From NCBI GenBank assembly GCA_038065125.1, contig JBBTRP010000060.1, positions 1 to 49,615 on the forward strand: a stretch of DNA of 49,615 bases, given 5' to 3'. The position numbers and the translations under genes are program-made. Positions 42,368-49,615 of the stretch are shown one piece after another. The notes below the pieces were generated by a model. That model did no database searches. It was not told where the DNA came from and saw only the letters and a program-made list of their open reading frames with translations. Numbering within the stretch: position 1 is the first letter of the stretch; each line of letters opens with the position of its first letter. The stretch comes from JBBTRP01 sp038065125. Lineage in GTDB: Bacteria; Patescibacteriota; Patescibacteriia; JACQRZ01.

Positions 42368-42949
42368 ATGAAAAAACGAGTCATCATTGTTCATGGGTGG
42401 GGGGGCGCGCCGAGTGACGGGTGGTTTCCCTGGCTGAAGGAAAAAATTGAAGAGCGGGGAGATCAGGTGGTGATTCCTGCGATGCCCGAGCCCAACGCGC
42501 CGCATATCGACGCGTGGGTCCGCGCGTTGTTTGAGGTTGCTGGAGTTGCGGACGCGCAGACATTCTTTGTCGGGCACAGCATGGGGTGCGCTGCGATCGT
42601 TCGCTATTGCGAGGCGCTCCCTGAGGGCGCCCTGATCGGCGGGGCGGTGTTTGTCGCAGGATTTTTCAAACGTGTCACAGCGCTCGATCAAAAAGAAGAA
42701 GAACGCGAGATACTCCGCGAGTGGCTCGACGCGTCCGTTGATTTTTCCGCCGCCGCGACACGCATCAAGAAGAGTATTGCGATCTTTTCAGATAATGACC
42801 CCTACGTCCCAATTGAGAACGTTGACGACTTCCGTGACAAGCTAGGATCAGAAATTATCATCGTTCCCGGAGCGGGCCACTTCTCCGGACCCCGGGACGG
42901 CACGCGCGAACCCCCGATTGTTCTTGAGAGTATTTTGAAAATTTCTTAA
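42368..42949 (+). CDS. RBBP9/YdeN-type serine hydrolase (alpha/beta fold)
   Basis: A 193-residue small hydrolase. It begins MKKRVIIVHGWGGAPSDGWF, with HG.GG after the first strand. The nucleophile elbow is FFVGHSMGCAAIV (Ser in GHSMG), the acid is in FSDNDPYVPIEN and the histidine in VPGAGHFSGPRDG, giving a complete Ser-Asp-His triad. Length and order match the RBBP9 family, whose substrates are mostly unknown. An open frame extends upstream through the tRNA-Arg gene, but the ATG at 42368 is the sensible start because everything before it is tRNA or leader. The gene lies 44 nt after the tRNA. Confidence 0.9.
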   Translation: MKKRVIIVHGWGGAPSDGWFPWLKEKIEERGDQVVIPAMPEPNAPHIDAWVRALFEVAGVADAQTFFVGHSMGCAAIVRYCEALPEGALIGGAVFVAGFFKRVTALDQKEEEREILREWLDASVDFSAAATRIKKSIAIFSDNDPYVPIENVDDFRDKLGSEIIIVPGAGHFSGPRDGTREPPIVLESILKIS

Positions 42950-42983
42950 TGAAAGTGCGATACTGCCTGAGAGTCATGTATTG

Positions 42984-43011
42984 TTGACATGAGTTATATC
43001 TGACATATACT
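42984..43011 (+). promoter_or_regulatory. Promoter of the hicB-hicA pair
   Basis: TTGACA (42984-42989), 16-nt spacer, TATACT (43006-43011), 8 nt before the ATG at 43020. A leaderless or 1-2 nt leader transcript is predicted. Confidence 0.75.
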
Positions 43012-43019
43012 TTGACCAT

Positions 43020-43247
43020 ATGAGTACGTATACGGCGGTCTATAAACATACAAAAAAGTGGTACCTTGGATGGATTGAAGAGGTCCCCGGGGTCAATAGC
43101 CAAGGTAAGACGTTGAAAGAAGTCAGAGAAAACCTACGTGAGGCGCTGCAGCTTGTCGTTGAGACAAACCGCCTCTTAACGCGGGTTGAAGCGGGAAGCA
43201 ATGGAATCGTCCGAGAAAAAGTGAAGATTTCTTTTAATGAAGCGTGA
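43020..43247 (+). CDS. HicB-like antitoxin
   Basis: A 75-residue protein of the HicB-like antitoxin class. YTAVYKHTKKWYLGWIEEVPG and VNSQGKTLKEVRENLREALQ form the partly degraded RNase H-like core typical of the family (beta strands, E.PG..(S/T)QG.T..E...NL.EA). It lacks the extra C-terminal DNA-binding domain of longer HicBs. It neutralises the HicA toxin encoded by the overlapping next gene. The local AT content and gene type suggest mobile ancestry. Confidence 0.85.
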   Translation: MSTYTAVYKHTKKWYLGWIEEVPGVNSQGKTLKEVRENLREALQLVVETNRLLTRVEAGSNGIVREKVKISFNEA

Positions 43248-43431
43248 AGATCTCATCCGCCATCTTTTGAGTCAGGGATGTATCTTTATCCGTGAAGGCG
43301 CACGACATAGCGTCTTTTTTCATCCGGAAACAAAAAGAATCTCAACAGTTCCTCGGCACAAAGAGATAGACTCTTTTTTGGGCAGAAAAATATGCCGCGA
43401 TCTTGGTAGTGATGAAATACAGAAACGGTAA
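43237..43431 (+). CDS. HicA-like mRNA interferase toxin
   Basis: A 64-residue dsRBD-like toxin starting 11 nt before the antitoxin stop. KREDLIRHLLSQGCIFIREG is followed by the catalytic histidine in ARHSVFFHPETKRISTVPRH and KEIDSFLGRKICRDLG, the standard HicA pattern. HicA cleaves mRNA and tmRNA until bound by HicB. The antitoxin-first order differs from the hicA-hicB order of E. coli but is common in other bacteria. The toxin looks intact. Confidence 0.85.
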   Translation: MKREDLIRHLLSQGCIFIREGARHSVFFHPETKRISTVPRHKEIDSFLGRKICRDLGSDEIQKR

Positions 43432-43570
43432 AAGGATATATCTGAACACACACCGCGTCATTTTTATAACCATCTTTTGTTAAGCGTCTTGAGAAACGCC
43501 TCAAAAAAGAGTCGCTTGATCCTCTGGACAAAACTGAGCCAACATGGAAGGATATTGTAATATCATAATG

Positions 43571-43647
43571 CGCGTCGCTAGCTCAATCGGCAGAGCAGGG
43601 GCCTCTTAAGCCCAAGGTTCCGGGTTCGATTCCCGGGCGACGCACCA
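43571..43647 (+). tRNA. tRNA-Lys (anticodon CTT)
   Basis: Acceptor GCGTCGC/GCGACGC, D arm GCTC...GAGC, anticodon stem GGGGC/GCCCA with loop CTCTTAA (anticodon CTT, codon AAG), T arm CCGGG-TTCGATT-CCCGG, discriminator A and an encoded CCA (43645-43647). The outermost anticodon-stem pair is G-A. Unlike this gene, the two tRNA-Arg genes here do not encode CCA. Confidence 0.95.
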
Positions 43648-43680
43648 AGGAAATACTTTTTTCATAACGGTTCAGAATGT

Positions 43681-44826
43681 ATGAATGAACGTCAGAAATT
43701 CGGCGCTGTGGTGCTTGCGGTGCTCATGTTTCTTGCGGGATACCTCGTTGGGAAGAATGCCGAAAAACTGGCAGGCCCCCCGGGCGACGCGTCTCCCATT
43801 AAGATTGGATTCATCGGTCCCTTGAGCGGGGACACCGCAAATCTCGGAGAGAATATGCGCCTCGCGGTCGAGCTTGCACGCGACGAGGTCAATGCCGCGG
43901 GCGGGGTGAAGGGGCGCACACTCGATGTCATTTTTGAAGATGGAAAGTGCGATGGCAAGGAGGCGGTGAATGCCGGGAACAAACTCCTCAACATCGACAA
44001 GGTCACCGCGATTATCGGCGGGGTGTGCTCGTCAGAAACGTTGGCGGTTGCGCCGCTTGCCGAGAAAGCAAAAGTTCCGCTCGTCTCTGCCGCGTCCACC
44101 AATCCCAAGATTACGACTGCGGGGGAGTACACGTTTCGGTTCGTGCCGTCTGATTCGTTTCAGGGCACCTTCACCGCCGATCATTTCGTGAACACCCTGA
44201 AGAAGAAAAAAGTTGCGGTGATGTACTGCAAGAGCGATTACTGCGTCGGCATCAAAGACGCATTCACAAAAAAATTCAAAGAGCTGGGCGGCGAGGTAGT
44301 TGCCGAAGAAGGGTTTGAGCGCGACGCGCGCGACCTCCGGTCCCAGATCACAAAAGTGAAAGCTGCACAGCCGGAACTCGTGTATTTTGTCAGCTATACG
44401 GAAGGCACGATCGTGGGACTCAAACAGATGAAAGAGCTGGGCGTGACTGCGCCGGTATTTGGCGCAGACGCGTGGGATGACCCCAAGATCGGCAAGGAGC
44501 TCAAAGATAAGGCGCACAAAGCGCAGTACTCACTGCCGGCAAACCAGTCCTTGCCACAGGAGTTTGTTGAGGCTATGGAGAAGCGCACCGGCGGCAAGGA
44601 GCTCGTAGTTTACGCACCACGTGCCTATGACATCCTCAAAAGCCTTACCGAGATCATGGGGCAAAAAGGAGTGGGACCCGAGAACATCAAAGCGGGCCTA
44701 TCTGACCTCAAAGACTGGAAGGGGATTGCGGACACCTACAGCCTCGACGAGAATGGCGATGTTCTCTCCGCAAAGTACGTCATCAAAGAATTCAACAAGG
44801 AAGGAAAGGCGAAAGAGGTGAAGTGA
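43681..44826 (+). CDS. livK: Branched-chain/hydrophobic amino acid ABC transporter substrate-binding protein
   Basis: A 381-residue type I periplasmic-binding-fold protein (Leu/Ile/Val or amide family). Landmarks are IKIGFIGPLSGDTANLGENM, ELARDEVNAAGGVKGR, VTAIIGGVCSSETLAVAPLA, VPLVSAASTNPKIT, YTFRFVPSDSFQG and DARDLRSQITKVKAAQPELV. The N-terminus is a single uncleaved-looking membrane helix (about 8-25) without a lipobox cysteine, so it is probably membrane-tethered. The ligand is not fixed by sequence; Leu/Ile/Val, amides and other small molecules are possible. It begins the liv region but is separated from livHMGF by an unrelated secreted protein gene with its own promoter and terminator. 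Confidence 0.92.
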   Translation: MNERQKFGAVVLAVLMFLAGYLVGKNAEKLAGPPGDASPIKIGFIGPLSGDTANLGENMRLAVELARDEVNAAGGVKGRTLDVIFEDGKCDGKEAVNAGNKLLNIDKVTAIIGGVCSSETLAVAPLAEKAKVPLVSAASTNPKITTAGEYTFRFVPSDSFQGTFTADHFVNTLKKKKVAVMYCKSDYCVGIKDAFTKKFKELGGEVVAEEGFERDARDLRSQITKVKAAQPELVYFVSYTEGTIVGLKQMKELGVTAPVFGADAWDDPKIGKELKDKAHKAQYSLPANQSLPQEFVEAMEKRTGGKELVVYAPRAYDILKSLTEIMGQKGVGPENIKAGLSDLKDWKGIADTYSLDENGDVLSAKYVIKEFNKEGKAKEVK

Positions 44827-44852
44827 AACTCTGCGGCATCGCAGAAACAAGA

Positions 44853-44877
44853 AAACCCCCGAAAATCTCGGGGGTTT
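44853..44877 (+). terminator. Intrinsic terminator of livK
   Basis: AAACCCCCG (44853-44861) pairs with CGGGGGTTT (44869-44877). A smaller hairpin CTGCG-GCAT-CGCAG precedes it. Confidence 0.85.
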
Positions 44878-44901
44878 AACGATCACGGACCGGTTTTCCA
44901 C

Positions 44902-44930
44902 TAGACAAAACACTTTCGAGGGTGTATACT
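44902..44930 (+). promoter_or_regulatory. Promoter of the secreted helical protein gene
   Basis: TAGACA (44902-44907), 17-nt spacer, TATACT (44925-44930). The leader of about 90 nt carries a GGGG-ATAAA-CCCC hairpin near 44951-44963. Confidence 0.75.
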
Positions 44931-45027
44931 AACTTCATACAATAAAAAAAGGGGATAAACCCCCAAAATCCACCCTTCAAAAATAAGCGAGGGTGCGAAA
45001 ATAAAAATACATAATCATACAAAACGT

Positions 45028-46512
45028 ATGAAGAATGCTTTTGAAGAGCTTGGGATTGCGAGTCTCGGGCTTTTTTTGTCCCTTGGTTTGTCGCTCAATG
45101 TCTACGCGCAGACCGAAGTCGTGAAGTCTGTTGAGAGTCAGAAGTCAGTCGAGACTACTGCATCCGCACAAGCGACGACTCCTTCGCCTGCGGACGCTAC
45201 CGTAACGCCTCAGAAAGCAGCTCCTCAAGAAGGAAAAGACAGTGTGCCGTTGTTGGGCCGCGATCTCAAGGTGGAACCACAGCACGACCCGGGTCCCGGG
45301 GATAACGGCGAGATGAATGGCGGGTCATACGGCCAACCGCCTCCAGACCGCCGTGAAATTTCTGATTTCAATCGTCAATTTCAAAAAGATGTTCCCTCGC
45401 AGGCAAACCAGGTTCTCAAAGATCTGAAAGGGCTTACGCTCCCCGACGTGAAGGAGTGGAAGGAGGCGCTTGCGACGGTTCTTGCTGATGCCAAGAAGTG
45501 CGTGAGTGACATGGCAAAAGCCGCGTCCGACGAAAAGCGCGATGTCATGAACGAGTGCTATGGGAAGAATCTCCATCGCGAGATGGACGACATCCGCCAG
45601 AAGTTCGTTCCCAAGCAGGAGATCGATAACGAGCTCCGCCAGATGAAAGATCAGGAGCGAGAACTTAATCGTTTCCTCAACAATTTGATCGGTTCGCCGA
45701 AATCTGAGAAGCGCAAGCGCGCTCTTGCCGGTGAGCCCAGCCCCATCGTAAAACAGATCAACGCGCTACTTGAATCGATCGACACAAATCGCAAGTCGAT
45801 TCAGAATCCCGGAGCCGACACCGATCAACGCAGCGCATTGGAAGCATATCGTAGCGAGAGCCAGGGCACCTGGGAGGAGATCAACAAATTGCGTGCAGTG
45901 ATCGAAATTCCTCAACAGCTCAAAGACGTGAAGGCGCAATTAAAATTCGCGACGGCGCAGGTGAATCCGACGCCACGCAAAGACGGGAGTTTCGGTCCCG
46001 TTCCATTCGAGAAGGCGGCAAACTTTTTCGGGGTCGATTTCAAGGCGCTCCAGTCAGCTGTTGCCGAGAAGGCCCAGATCGTTTCTGACATCGAGTCGGC
46101 GGTCACAAACGGCGATGCGGAAACCGCGCAGTCGCTGATGCAGGAGAGTATTCATAACGGCTGGCATCCGGGCGACCTGCGAGGACTCCTGGACATGATG
46201 AAGGGAGCGTATCAACAGACAAAGGCGATTCGGGACAACGAGCTCCGCGAGCAGCTCATCGCGATTATCGATCCGATCGTCGAGTCGATGAATGCCGCCG
46301 AGTTCCGCGAGGCGCGCGAAGCCATGGAGCAGGTGAACCGTGAAATGCACAACTACGAGCGCTACTTCAATGGTCCGCAGCGATCGGGTTCGAATAAGAA
46401 GATGGATGCGGCGTTCGATCAGCTTGAAAAATTGATGATGAAAAAATTTGATAAGAATATGAGCGACGATCGCGATGACCGAAAGGAAGGAGGTGACGAG
46501 TTCGAGGACTAG
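45028..46512 (+). CDS. Secreted helical/coiled-coil protein of unknown function
   Basis: A 494-residue protein with a signal peptide (about 8-27, cleavage likely after NVYA). The mature part starts with a Ser/Thr/Pro/Gln-rich linker, then an Asp/Gly/Pro-rich segment, and from about 115 to the end is almost wholly helical and highly charged, with coiled-coil-like stretches (IDNELRQMKDQERELNRFLN, EIPQQLKDVKAQLKFATAQV). Two cysteines (CVSDMAKAASDEKRDVMNEC) are 20 residues apart. A short segment, PVPFEKAANFFGVDFKALQS, looks like a small globular insert. The C-terminus is acidic and lysine-rich. I do not recognise the family. It sits between livK and livH, with its own promoter and a strong terminator. 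A periplasmic or cell-surface adaptor for the transporter is possible; so is chance neighbourhood. Confidence 0.75.
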   Translation: MKNAFEELGIASLGLFLSLGLSLNVYAQTEVVKSVESQKSVETTASAQATTPSPADATVTPQKAAPQEGKDSVPLLGRDLKVEPQHDPGPGDNGEMNGGSYGQPPPDRREISDFNRQFQKDVPSQANQVLKDLKGLTLPDVKEWKEALATVLADAKKCVSDMAKAASDEKRDVMNECYGKNLHREMDDIRQKFVPKQEIDNELRQMKDQERELNRFLNNLIGSPKSEKRKRALAGEPSPIVKQINALLESIDTNRKSIQNPGADTDQRSALEAYRSESQGTWEEINKLRAVIEIPQQLKDVKAQLKFATAQVNPTPRKDGSFGPVPFEKAANFFGVDFKALQSAVAEKAQIVSDIESAVTNGDAETAQSLMQESIHNGWHPGDLRGLLDMMKGAYQQTKAIRDNELREQLIAIIDPIVESMNAAEFREAREAMEQVNREMHNYERYFNGPQRSGSNKKMDAAFDQLEKLMMKKFDKNMSDDRDDRKEGGDEFED

Positions 46513-46535
46513 TCACGCCAGCGACTCCGCCCATT

Positions 46536-46574
46536 CCCGCCCGAGTTTTGGTTCACAAGACTCGGGCGGGTTTT
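46536..46574 (+). terminator. Strong intrinsic terminator after the secreted helical protein gene
   Basis: CCCGCCCGAGT (46536-46546) pairs perfectly with ACTCGGGCGGG (46560-46570), loop of 13 nt, followed by TTTT and more T-rich sequence. Confidence 0.95.
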
Positions 46575-46605
46575 CTTTTCCGTTGCCAATGGTAGGATTC
46601 TCTTC

Positions 46606-47466
46606 ATGGATATCCTGCCGCAACTCCTTGCCAATGGGGTGATTGCCGGAGCGGTGTACGCTCTCATGGCGATCGCGTTTTCCCTGTCATTTAGCACGGG
46701 GAAATTTTTTAACCTCGCGTTGGGAGCGATGGTTCCTGTCGGCGGATATGCAGTCTATGCACTCTCTGTGCAGAATAATTTTCCGCTCTTTTTCAGCGTC
46801 CCCACCGGGCTGTTCATCGCCGGCATCATCAGTATGTTCTGCGAGCTCTGGGTATTCCGCCCCCTCCGGGCCAAGCGCGCATCGAGCCTTGCGCTCATTA
46901 TCGCGTCGTTAGGAATTGCGACTGCCGCAAGTGCGATTCTTGCGATGCTCTTTTCAAGTCAGCTACAGCTTTTGCCTCGCGTACTGGATCAGTCACGCTT
47001 GATCGAGGGAATTTCGGTTACGAATTTGCAGCTCTTCACGATCGCGCTCTCGCTGGCGATGAGCGTGGTGACGATCGGCATCATCCGTCTGACCGCATTC
47101 GGGCGCGCGGTGCGTGCGGTCAGCGACGACAGCGAGGTCGCCTCAGTGGTTGGCATTAACGTCGAGCGCATACATCTCACCGTCGCATTTTTTACCGGCG
47201 CGCTCTGCGCCCTTGCGGGCATCTTGATTGGGATGGACGTGGGCCTTGAGCCGACGATGGGGCTGTTTTACTTTTTGAGCGGGGTGATCGGGTCAATTGT
47301 CGGCGGCATCGGAACTATCGGCGCGAGCGTGTTCGGATCATACCTTGAGGGACTCGTGGAGAACGGTGCGCTGATTGTCATTCCCGGAGAGTGGAAAAAC
47401 GCGATTGCGTTTGCGCTCCTCATCGTCATTCTTTTGATCCGACCGCGCGGATTGTTGAGAAAGTAA
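46606..47466 (+). CDS. livH: Branched-chain amino acid ABC transporter permease LivH
   Basis: A 286-residue integral membrane permease with about eight helices. Family landmarks are LLANGVIAGAVYALMAIAFS, the FNLALGAMVPVGGYAVYAL block, FRPLRAKRASSLALIIASLG, the EAA-like loop RAVSDDSEVASVVGINVERI (contact with the ATPase) and the C-terminal YLEGLVENGALIVIPGEWK, ending LLIRPRGLLRK. It pairs with LivM, encoded 1 nt after its stop. A TAGGAT hexamer (46593-46598) lies 7 nt before the ATG, though no good -35 is visible, so transcription could start at the ATG or read through the preceding terminator. Confidence 0.95.
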   Translation: MDILPQLLANGVIAGAVYALMAIAFSLSFSTGKFFNLALGAMVPVGGYAVYALSVQNNFPLFFSVPTGLFIAGIISMFCELWVFRPLRAKRASSLALIIASLGIATAASAILAMLFSSQLQLLPRVLDQSRLIEGISVTNLQLFTIALSLAMSVVTIGIIRLTAFGRAVRAVSDDSEVASVVGINVERIHLTVAFFTGALCALAGILIGMDVGLEPTMGLFYFLSGVIGSIVGGIGTIGASVFGSYLEGLVENGALIVIPGEWKNAIAFALLIVILLIRPRGLLRK

Positions 47467-47467
47467 T

Positions 47468-48105
47468 ATGGAGTATCTCATACACATCGCGATTCTTGCA
47501 TCCATTTACGGCATTCTCGCATTGGGCCTGAATCTTGTGGTCGGATGCACCGGGCTCGTGTCGCTCGCGTCAGCGGGGTTTTACGGTATCGGCGCGTATG
47601 CAACCGCGATTCTTCTCTCCCGCGCCGAGTTTTCATTCGTCGGTGCGCTCATCATCGCCGGCGTAGTCTCCGCGATTGCGGCAGCACTGATCAGCGGTGT
47701 TCTCTCGCGATTTCGAGACGATACGTATATGCTGGTCTCGTTGGGGTTTGTCAATATTCTTGCCGGCGTCTTTGTGAACTGGACCGATCTCACCGGGGGG
47801 CCATTGGGGATTGCGGGAATTTCTCGGCCTACGATTGCGGGAATTTCATTTTCGTCCCAACACGCATTTCTATTTCTTTCACTCCTGATACTTGCGTGCG
47901 TATGGGGTGTGGTTTCGTGGATCTCGGCCTCATCATTTGGGCGCGCACTCAAGGGGATTCGTGAAGATGAGGTGATGATGCAGGTGCTTGGGTATCGGAC
48001 GGAACAATACAAATTTTTAGTATTTGTCTTGTGTGCCGTGCTCTCAAGTGTTGCGGGGTCGCTCTATGCAACCTATGTGAGCTTTATCGATCCGGGAACG
48101 TTCAC
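47468..48105 (+). CDS. livM: Branched-chain amino acid ABC transporter permease LivM, 3' end in gap
   Basis: The first 212 residues of LivM are seen before the scaffold gap; family members usually have 300 or more. Landmarks are YGILALGLNLVVGCTGLVSL, ASAGFYGIGAYATA, TGGPLGIAGI and the EAA-like loop RALKGIREDEVMMQVLGYRT, followed by YKFLVFVLCAVLSSVAGSLY and the FIDPGTF motif. It forms the membrane channel with LivH. The missing C-terminus implies that the true gap exceeds the 100 N shown. Confidence 0.93.
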
Positions 48106-48205
48106 NNNNNNNNNNNNNNNNNNNNNNNNNNNNNNNNNNNNNNNNNNNNNNNNNNNNNNNNNNNNNNNNNNNNNNNNNNNNNNNNNNNNNNNNNNNNNNN
48201 NNNNN
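48106..48205. other. Assembly gap of exactly 100 N
   Basis: A placeholder scaffold gap that removes the livM 3' end and the livG start. Roughly 100 LivM residues are absent, so the real gap is probably nearer 300 nt, assuming normal gene lengths. Confidence 0.99.
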
Positions 48206-48207
48206 AA

Positions 48208-48930
48208 ACTCTCTCAATACAAAATCTCACAAAACATTTTGATGGGGTGACCGCGCTTGACGGTGTTAGTCTTGAGTTTACTGCGGGACAGATCACCAGT
48301 GTGATCGGTCCGAACGGGTCAGGAAAGACCACGCTTACAAACGTGCTAACCGGAATCATGTCCGCTGATGGCGGCAGCGTGCATCTGGGCTCTGTGCCTT
48401 GGCCAACAAACCGGGAGCTACTGGTGAGTCGAGGGGTCGCGCGGACCTTTCAGGAGGCGCGGCTCTTTTCTCAAGTTTCGACACTCGATAATCTTTTGAT
48501 TTCGCTTGCACCGCGCGGCGCTGCGCGCGCGATGTGCACGCGTCCTTCGCGGAGCGTGATGCAAAAAGCATCTGATCTCCTTGATCGCGTCGGGCTTGCC
48601 GACAAGAAGTTCGCCCTCGCCGAGTCGCTCTCGTACGGACAGCGAAAACTTCTTGAGATCGCGCGCGTGCTCGCCCTTGAGCCCCGAATCGTTTTTTACG
48701 ATGAGCCTTGCGCGGGACTGTTTCCGGAAATGATCGAGCGAATTGAGGGCGTGATGCGGGCTTTGCGGTCACAAGGTGTCACGCAAATCCTTATCGACCA
48801 CCGTGTTGATCTTATTCGGCGCATTTCCGACACGGTGATCGTTCTGGATGCGGGCGGTGTCCTTGCGCGCGGAACGGTAGACGAGGTACTCAACGACCCG
48901 CGCGTCATTGAGGCGTACCTGGGAAATTGA
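48208..48930 (+). CDS. livG: Branched-chain amino acid ABC transporter ATPase LivG, 5' end in gap
   Basis: Open from the gap edge (first full codon at 48208) to the TGA at 48930; 240 residues seen, probably lacking only a few. It begins TLSIQNLTKHFDGVTALDGV, so the start is just inside the gap. Walker A GPNGSGKTT, Q-loop in ARTFQEARLF, signature SLSYGQRKLLEIARVLALEP (LSYGQ for LSGGQ), Walker B IVFYDEP and switch His in ILIDHRVDLI are complete. The Walker B ending DEPCAGLFPEM is the family's DEPaaGl pattern. It energises transport together with LivF. Confidence 0.94.
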   Translation, partial: TLSIQNLTKHFDGVTALDGVSLEFTAGQITSVIGPNGSGKTTLTNVLTGIMSADGGSVHLGSVPWPTNRELLVSRGVARTFQEARLFSQVSTLDNLLISLAPRGAARAMCTRPSRSVMQKASDLLDRVGLADKKFALAESLSYGQRKLLEIARVLALEPRIVFYDEPCAGLFPEMIERIEGVMRALRSQGVTQILIDHRVDLIRRISDTVIVLDAGGVLARGTVDEVLNDPRVIEAYLGN

Positions 48931-48931
48931 T

Positions 48932-49615
48932 ATGAAACTTCTCGAACTTCAATCACTCTCGGTGCGGTACGGCGGCGTTCATGCGCTTGAGTCCGCGTCA
49001 CTTTCGATCTATCAGCACGATGTTGTCGCGCTGATGGGGCCCAACGGGGCGGGTAAGTCGACGCTCCTCAAGGCGCTTTTTGGGCTCACGCCACTTTCCC
49101 GTGGATCGATTATATGGAAGGGAAAGGCAATAAACCCACACCCGTGGGAGATGATTGCCCGGGGTATTGTGTTTGTTCCTCAAGGTCGTCGAATATTCCC
49201 GAGTCTTTCGGTTCAAGAAAATCTTGAGATCGGCGGATGGACGCTTTCCAGTACGAAAGCGGTGAAGGTGCGCCGCGACGATCTCATGGAGCAATTTCCC
49301 GTACTCGCCGAGAAAAGAACTGCACACGCGGGAACGCTGTCCGGGGGACAACAGCAACTTCTTGCGATTGCGCGCGGTCTGATGGTTACGCCCACGCTCC
49401 TCCTTCTTGATGAGCCAACGATTGGCCTTTCACCCCGGATGGTTTCGGAGGTGTTTGAGACTATTCGGGCTATTAAAGAGCGTTCTCACACGACCATCAT
49501 GATCGTCGAGCACAACATCAAGTCGCTCGTGCACATCGTTAATCGCGCAGTGATTCTTGATAAGGGAAAGATTGTTCGCGACGAGGGTGACGTTTCAAAA
49601 CTCCTTGAAGGCGAT
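48932..49615 (+). CDS. livF: Branched-chain amino acid ABC transporter ATPase LivF, runs off window end
   Basis: Starts 1 nt after the livG stop and is open to the last base (228 codons, no stop seen). It begins MKLLELQSLSVRYGGVHALE. Walker A is GPNGAGKST, the Q-loop is FVPQGRRIFPSLSVQENLEI, the signature is TLSGGQQQLLAIARGLM, and Walker B is LLLLDEPTIGLSPRMVSEVF. The switch histidine is in IMIVEHNI. The family's usual length is about 235 residues, so only a few C-terminal residues are missing. It completes a livK-H-M-G-F transporter. Confidence 0.95.
   Translation, partial: MKLLELQSLSVRYGGVHALESASLSIYQHDVVALMGPNGAGKSTLLKALFGLTPLSRGSIIWKGKAINPHPWEMIARGIVFVPQGRRIFPSLSVQENLEIGGWTLSSTKAVKVRRDDLMEQFPVLAEKRTAHAGTLSGGQQQLLAIARGLMVTPTLLLLDEPTIGLSPRMVSEVFETIRAIKERSHTTIMIVEHNIKSLVHIVNRAVILDKGKIVRDEGDVSKLLEGD

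Overview
The window looks like a fragment of a Candidate Phyla Radiation (Patescibacteria, most likely Parcubacteria-type) genome. The evidence is indirect: a eukaryote-type isoleucyl-tRNA synthetase next to ruvA and a FemAB-like gene, an S6 protein with a long Pro/Ala/Gln-rich tail, an EF-P without the usual modified lysine, large secreted proteins with VGIG-type surface repeats, and compact operons with few Shine-Dalgarno sites. Standard genetic code 11 applies, since TGA ends several clear genes. Two runs of exactly 100 N (10748-10847 and 48106-48205) are scaffold gaps and each interrupts genes. Both window edges cut a gene.

Layout. 1-8985: a same-strand locus of secreted or membrane-anchored surface proteins (three with VGIG-type repeats, one 1123-residue Cys-rich protein) and a polytopic membrane protein. 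9091-10324: an AT-rich AAA/DUF4143 ATPase gene flanked by similar G/A-rich 16-17-mers, probably acquired. 10396-12928: a surface protein with a thrombospondin-1-like start and Ig/cadherin-like repeats, broken by the first gap. 12936-18153: a small anchored protein (minus), then ileS-ruvA-femAB and a tRNA-Arg that overlaps the end of femAB. 18154-26836: a long leader with a consensus promoter, a possible leader peptide and nested hairpins, then rpoB-rpoC and an inositol-monophosphatase-family gene. 26909-28789 (minus): a kinase-like protein and an unusual RHH-nucleotidyltransferase fusion. 28913-33051: ftsK, a RodZ-like gene and recA. 33152-36825 (minus): rpsF-ssb-rpsR-efp and a polysaccharide flippase. 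36917-42162: a SpoIID-domain protein coupled to a transglutaminase-like/TPR protein, then pilT. 42252-43647: tRNA-Arg, an RBBP9-type hydrolase, a HicB-HicA pair and tRNA-Lys. 43681-49615: a branched-chain/hydrophobic amino acid ABC transporter (livK, H, M, G, F) with an unknown secreted helical protein gene inside it.

The genes fall into information processing (rpoBC, recA, ruvA, ssb, rpsF, rpsR, efp, ileS, tRNAs), envelope building and division (ftsK, RodZ-like, FemAB, flippase, SpoIID, transglutaminase-like), surface display and pili (the large secreted proteins, pilT) and nutrient uptake (liv). The most interesting signals are the rpoBC leader, the tRNA/femAB overlap, a recurrent promoter placement that predicts leaderless mRNAs, the RHH-nucleotidyltransferase fusion, the SpoIID/transglutaminase-like gene pair, and a nearly identical 389-bp duplication in two otherwise diverged surface genes. 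All family calls come from reading motifs by eye; no database search was run.
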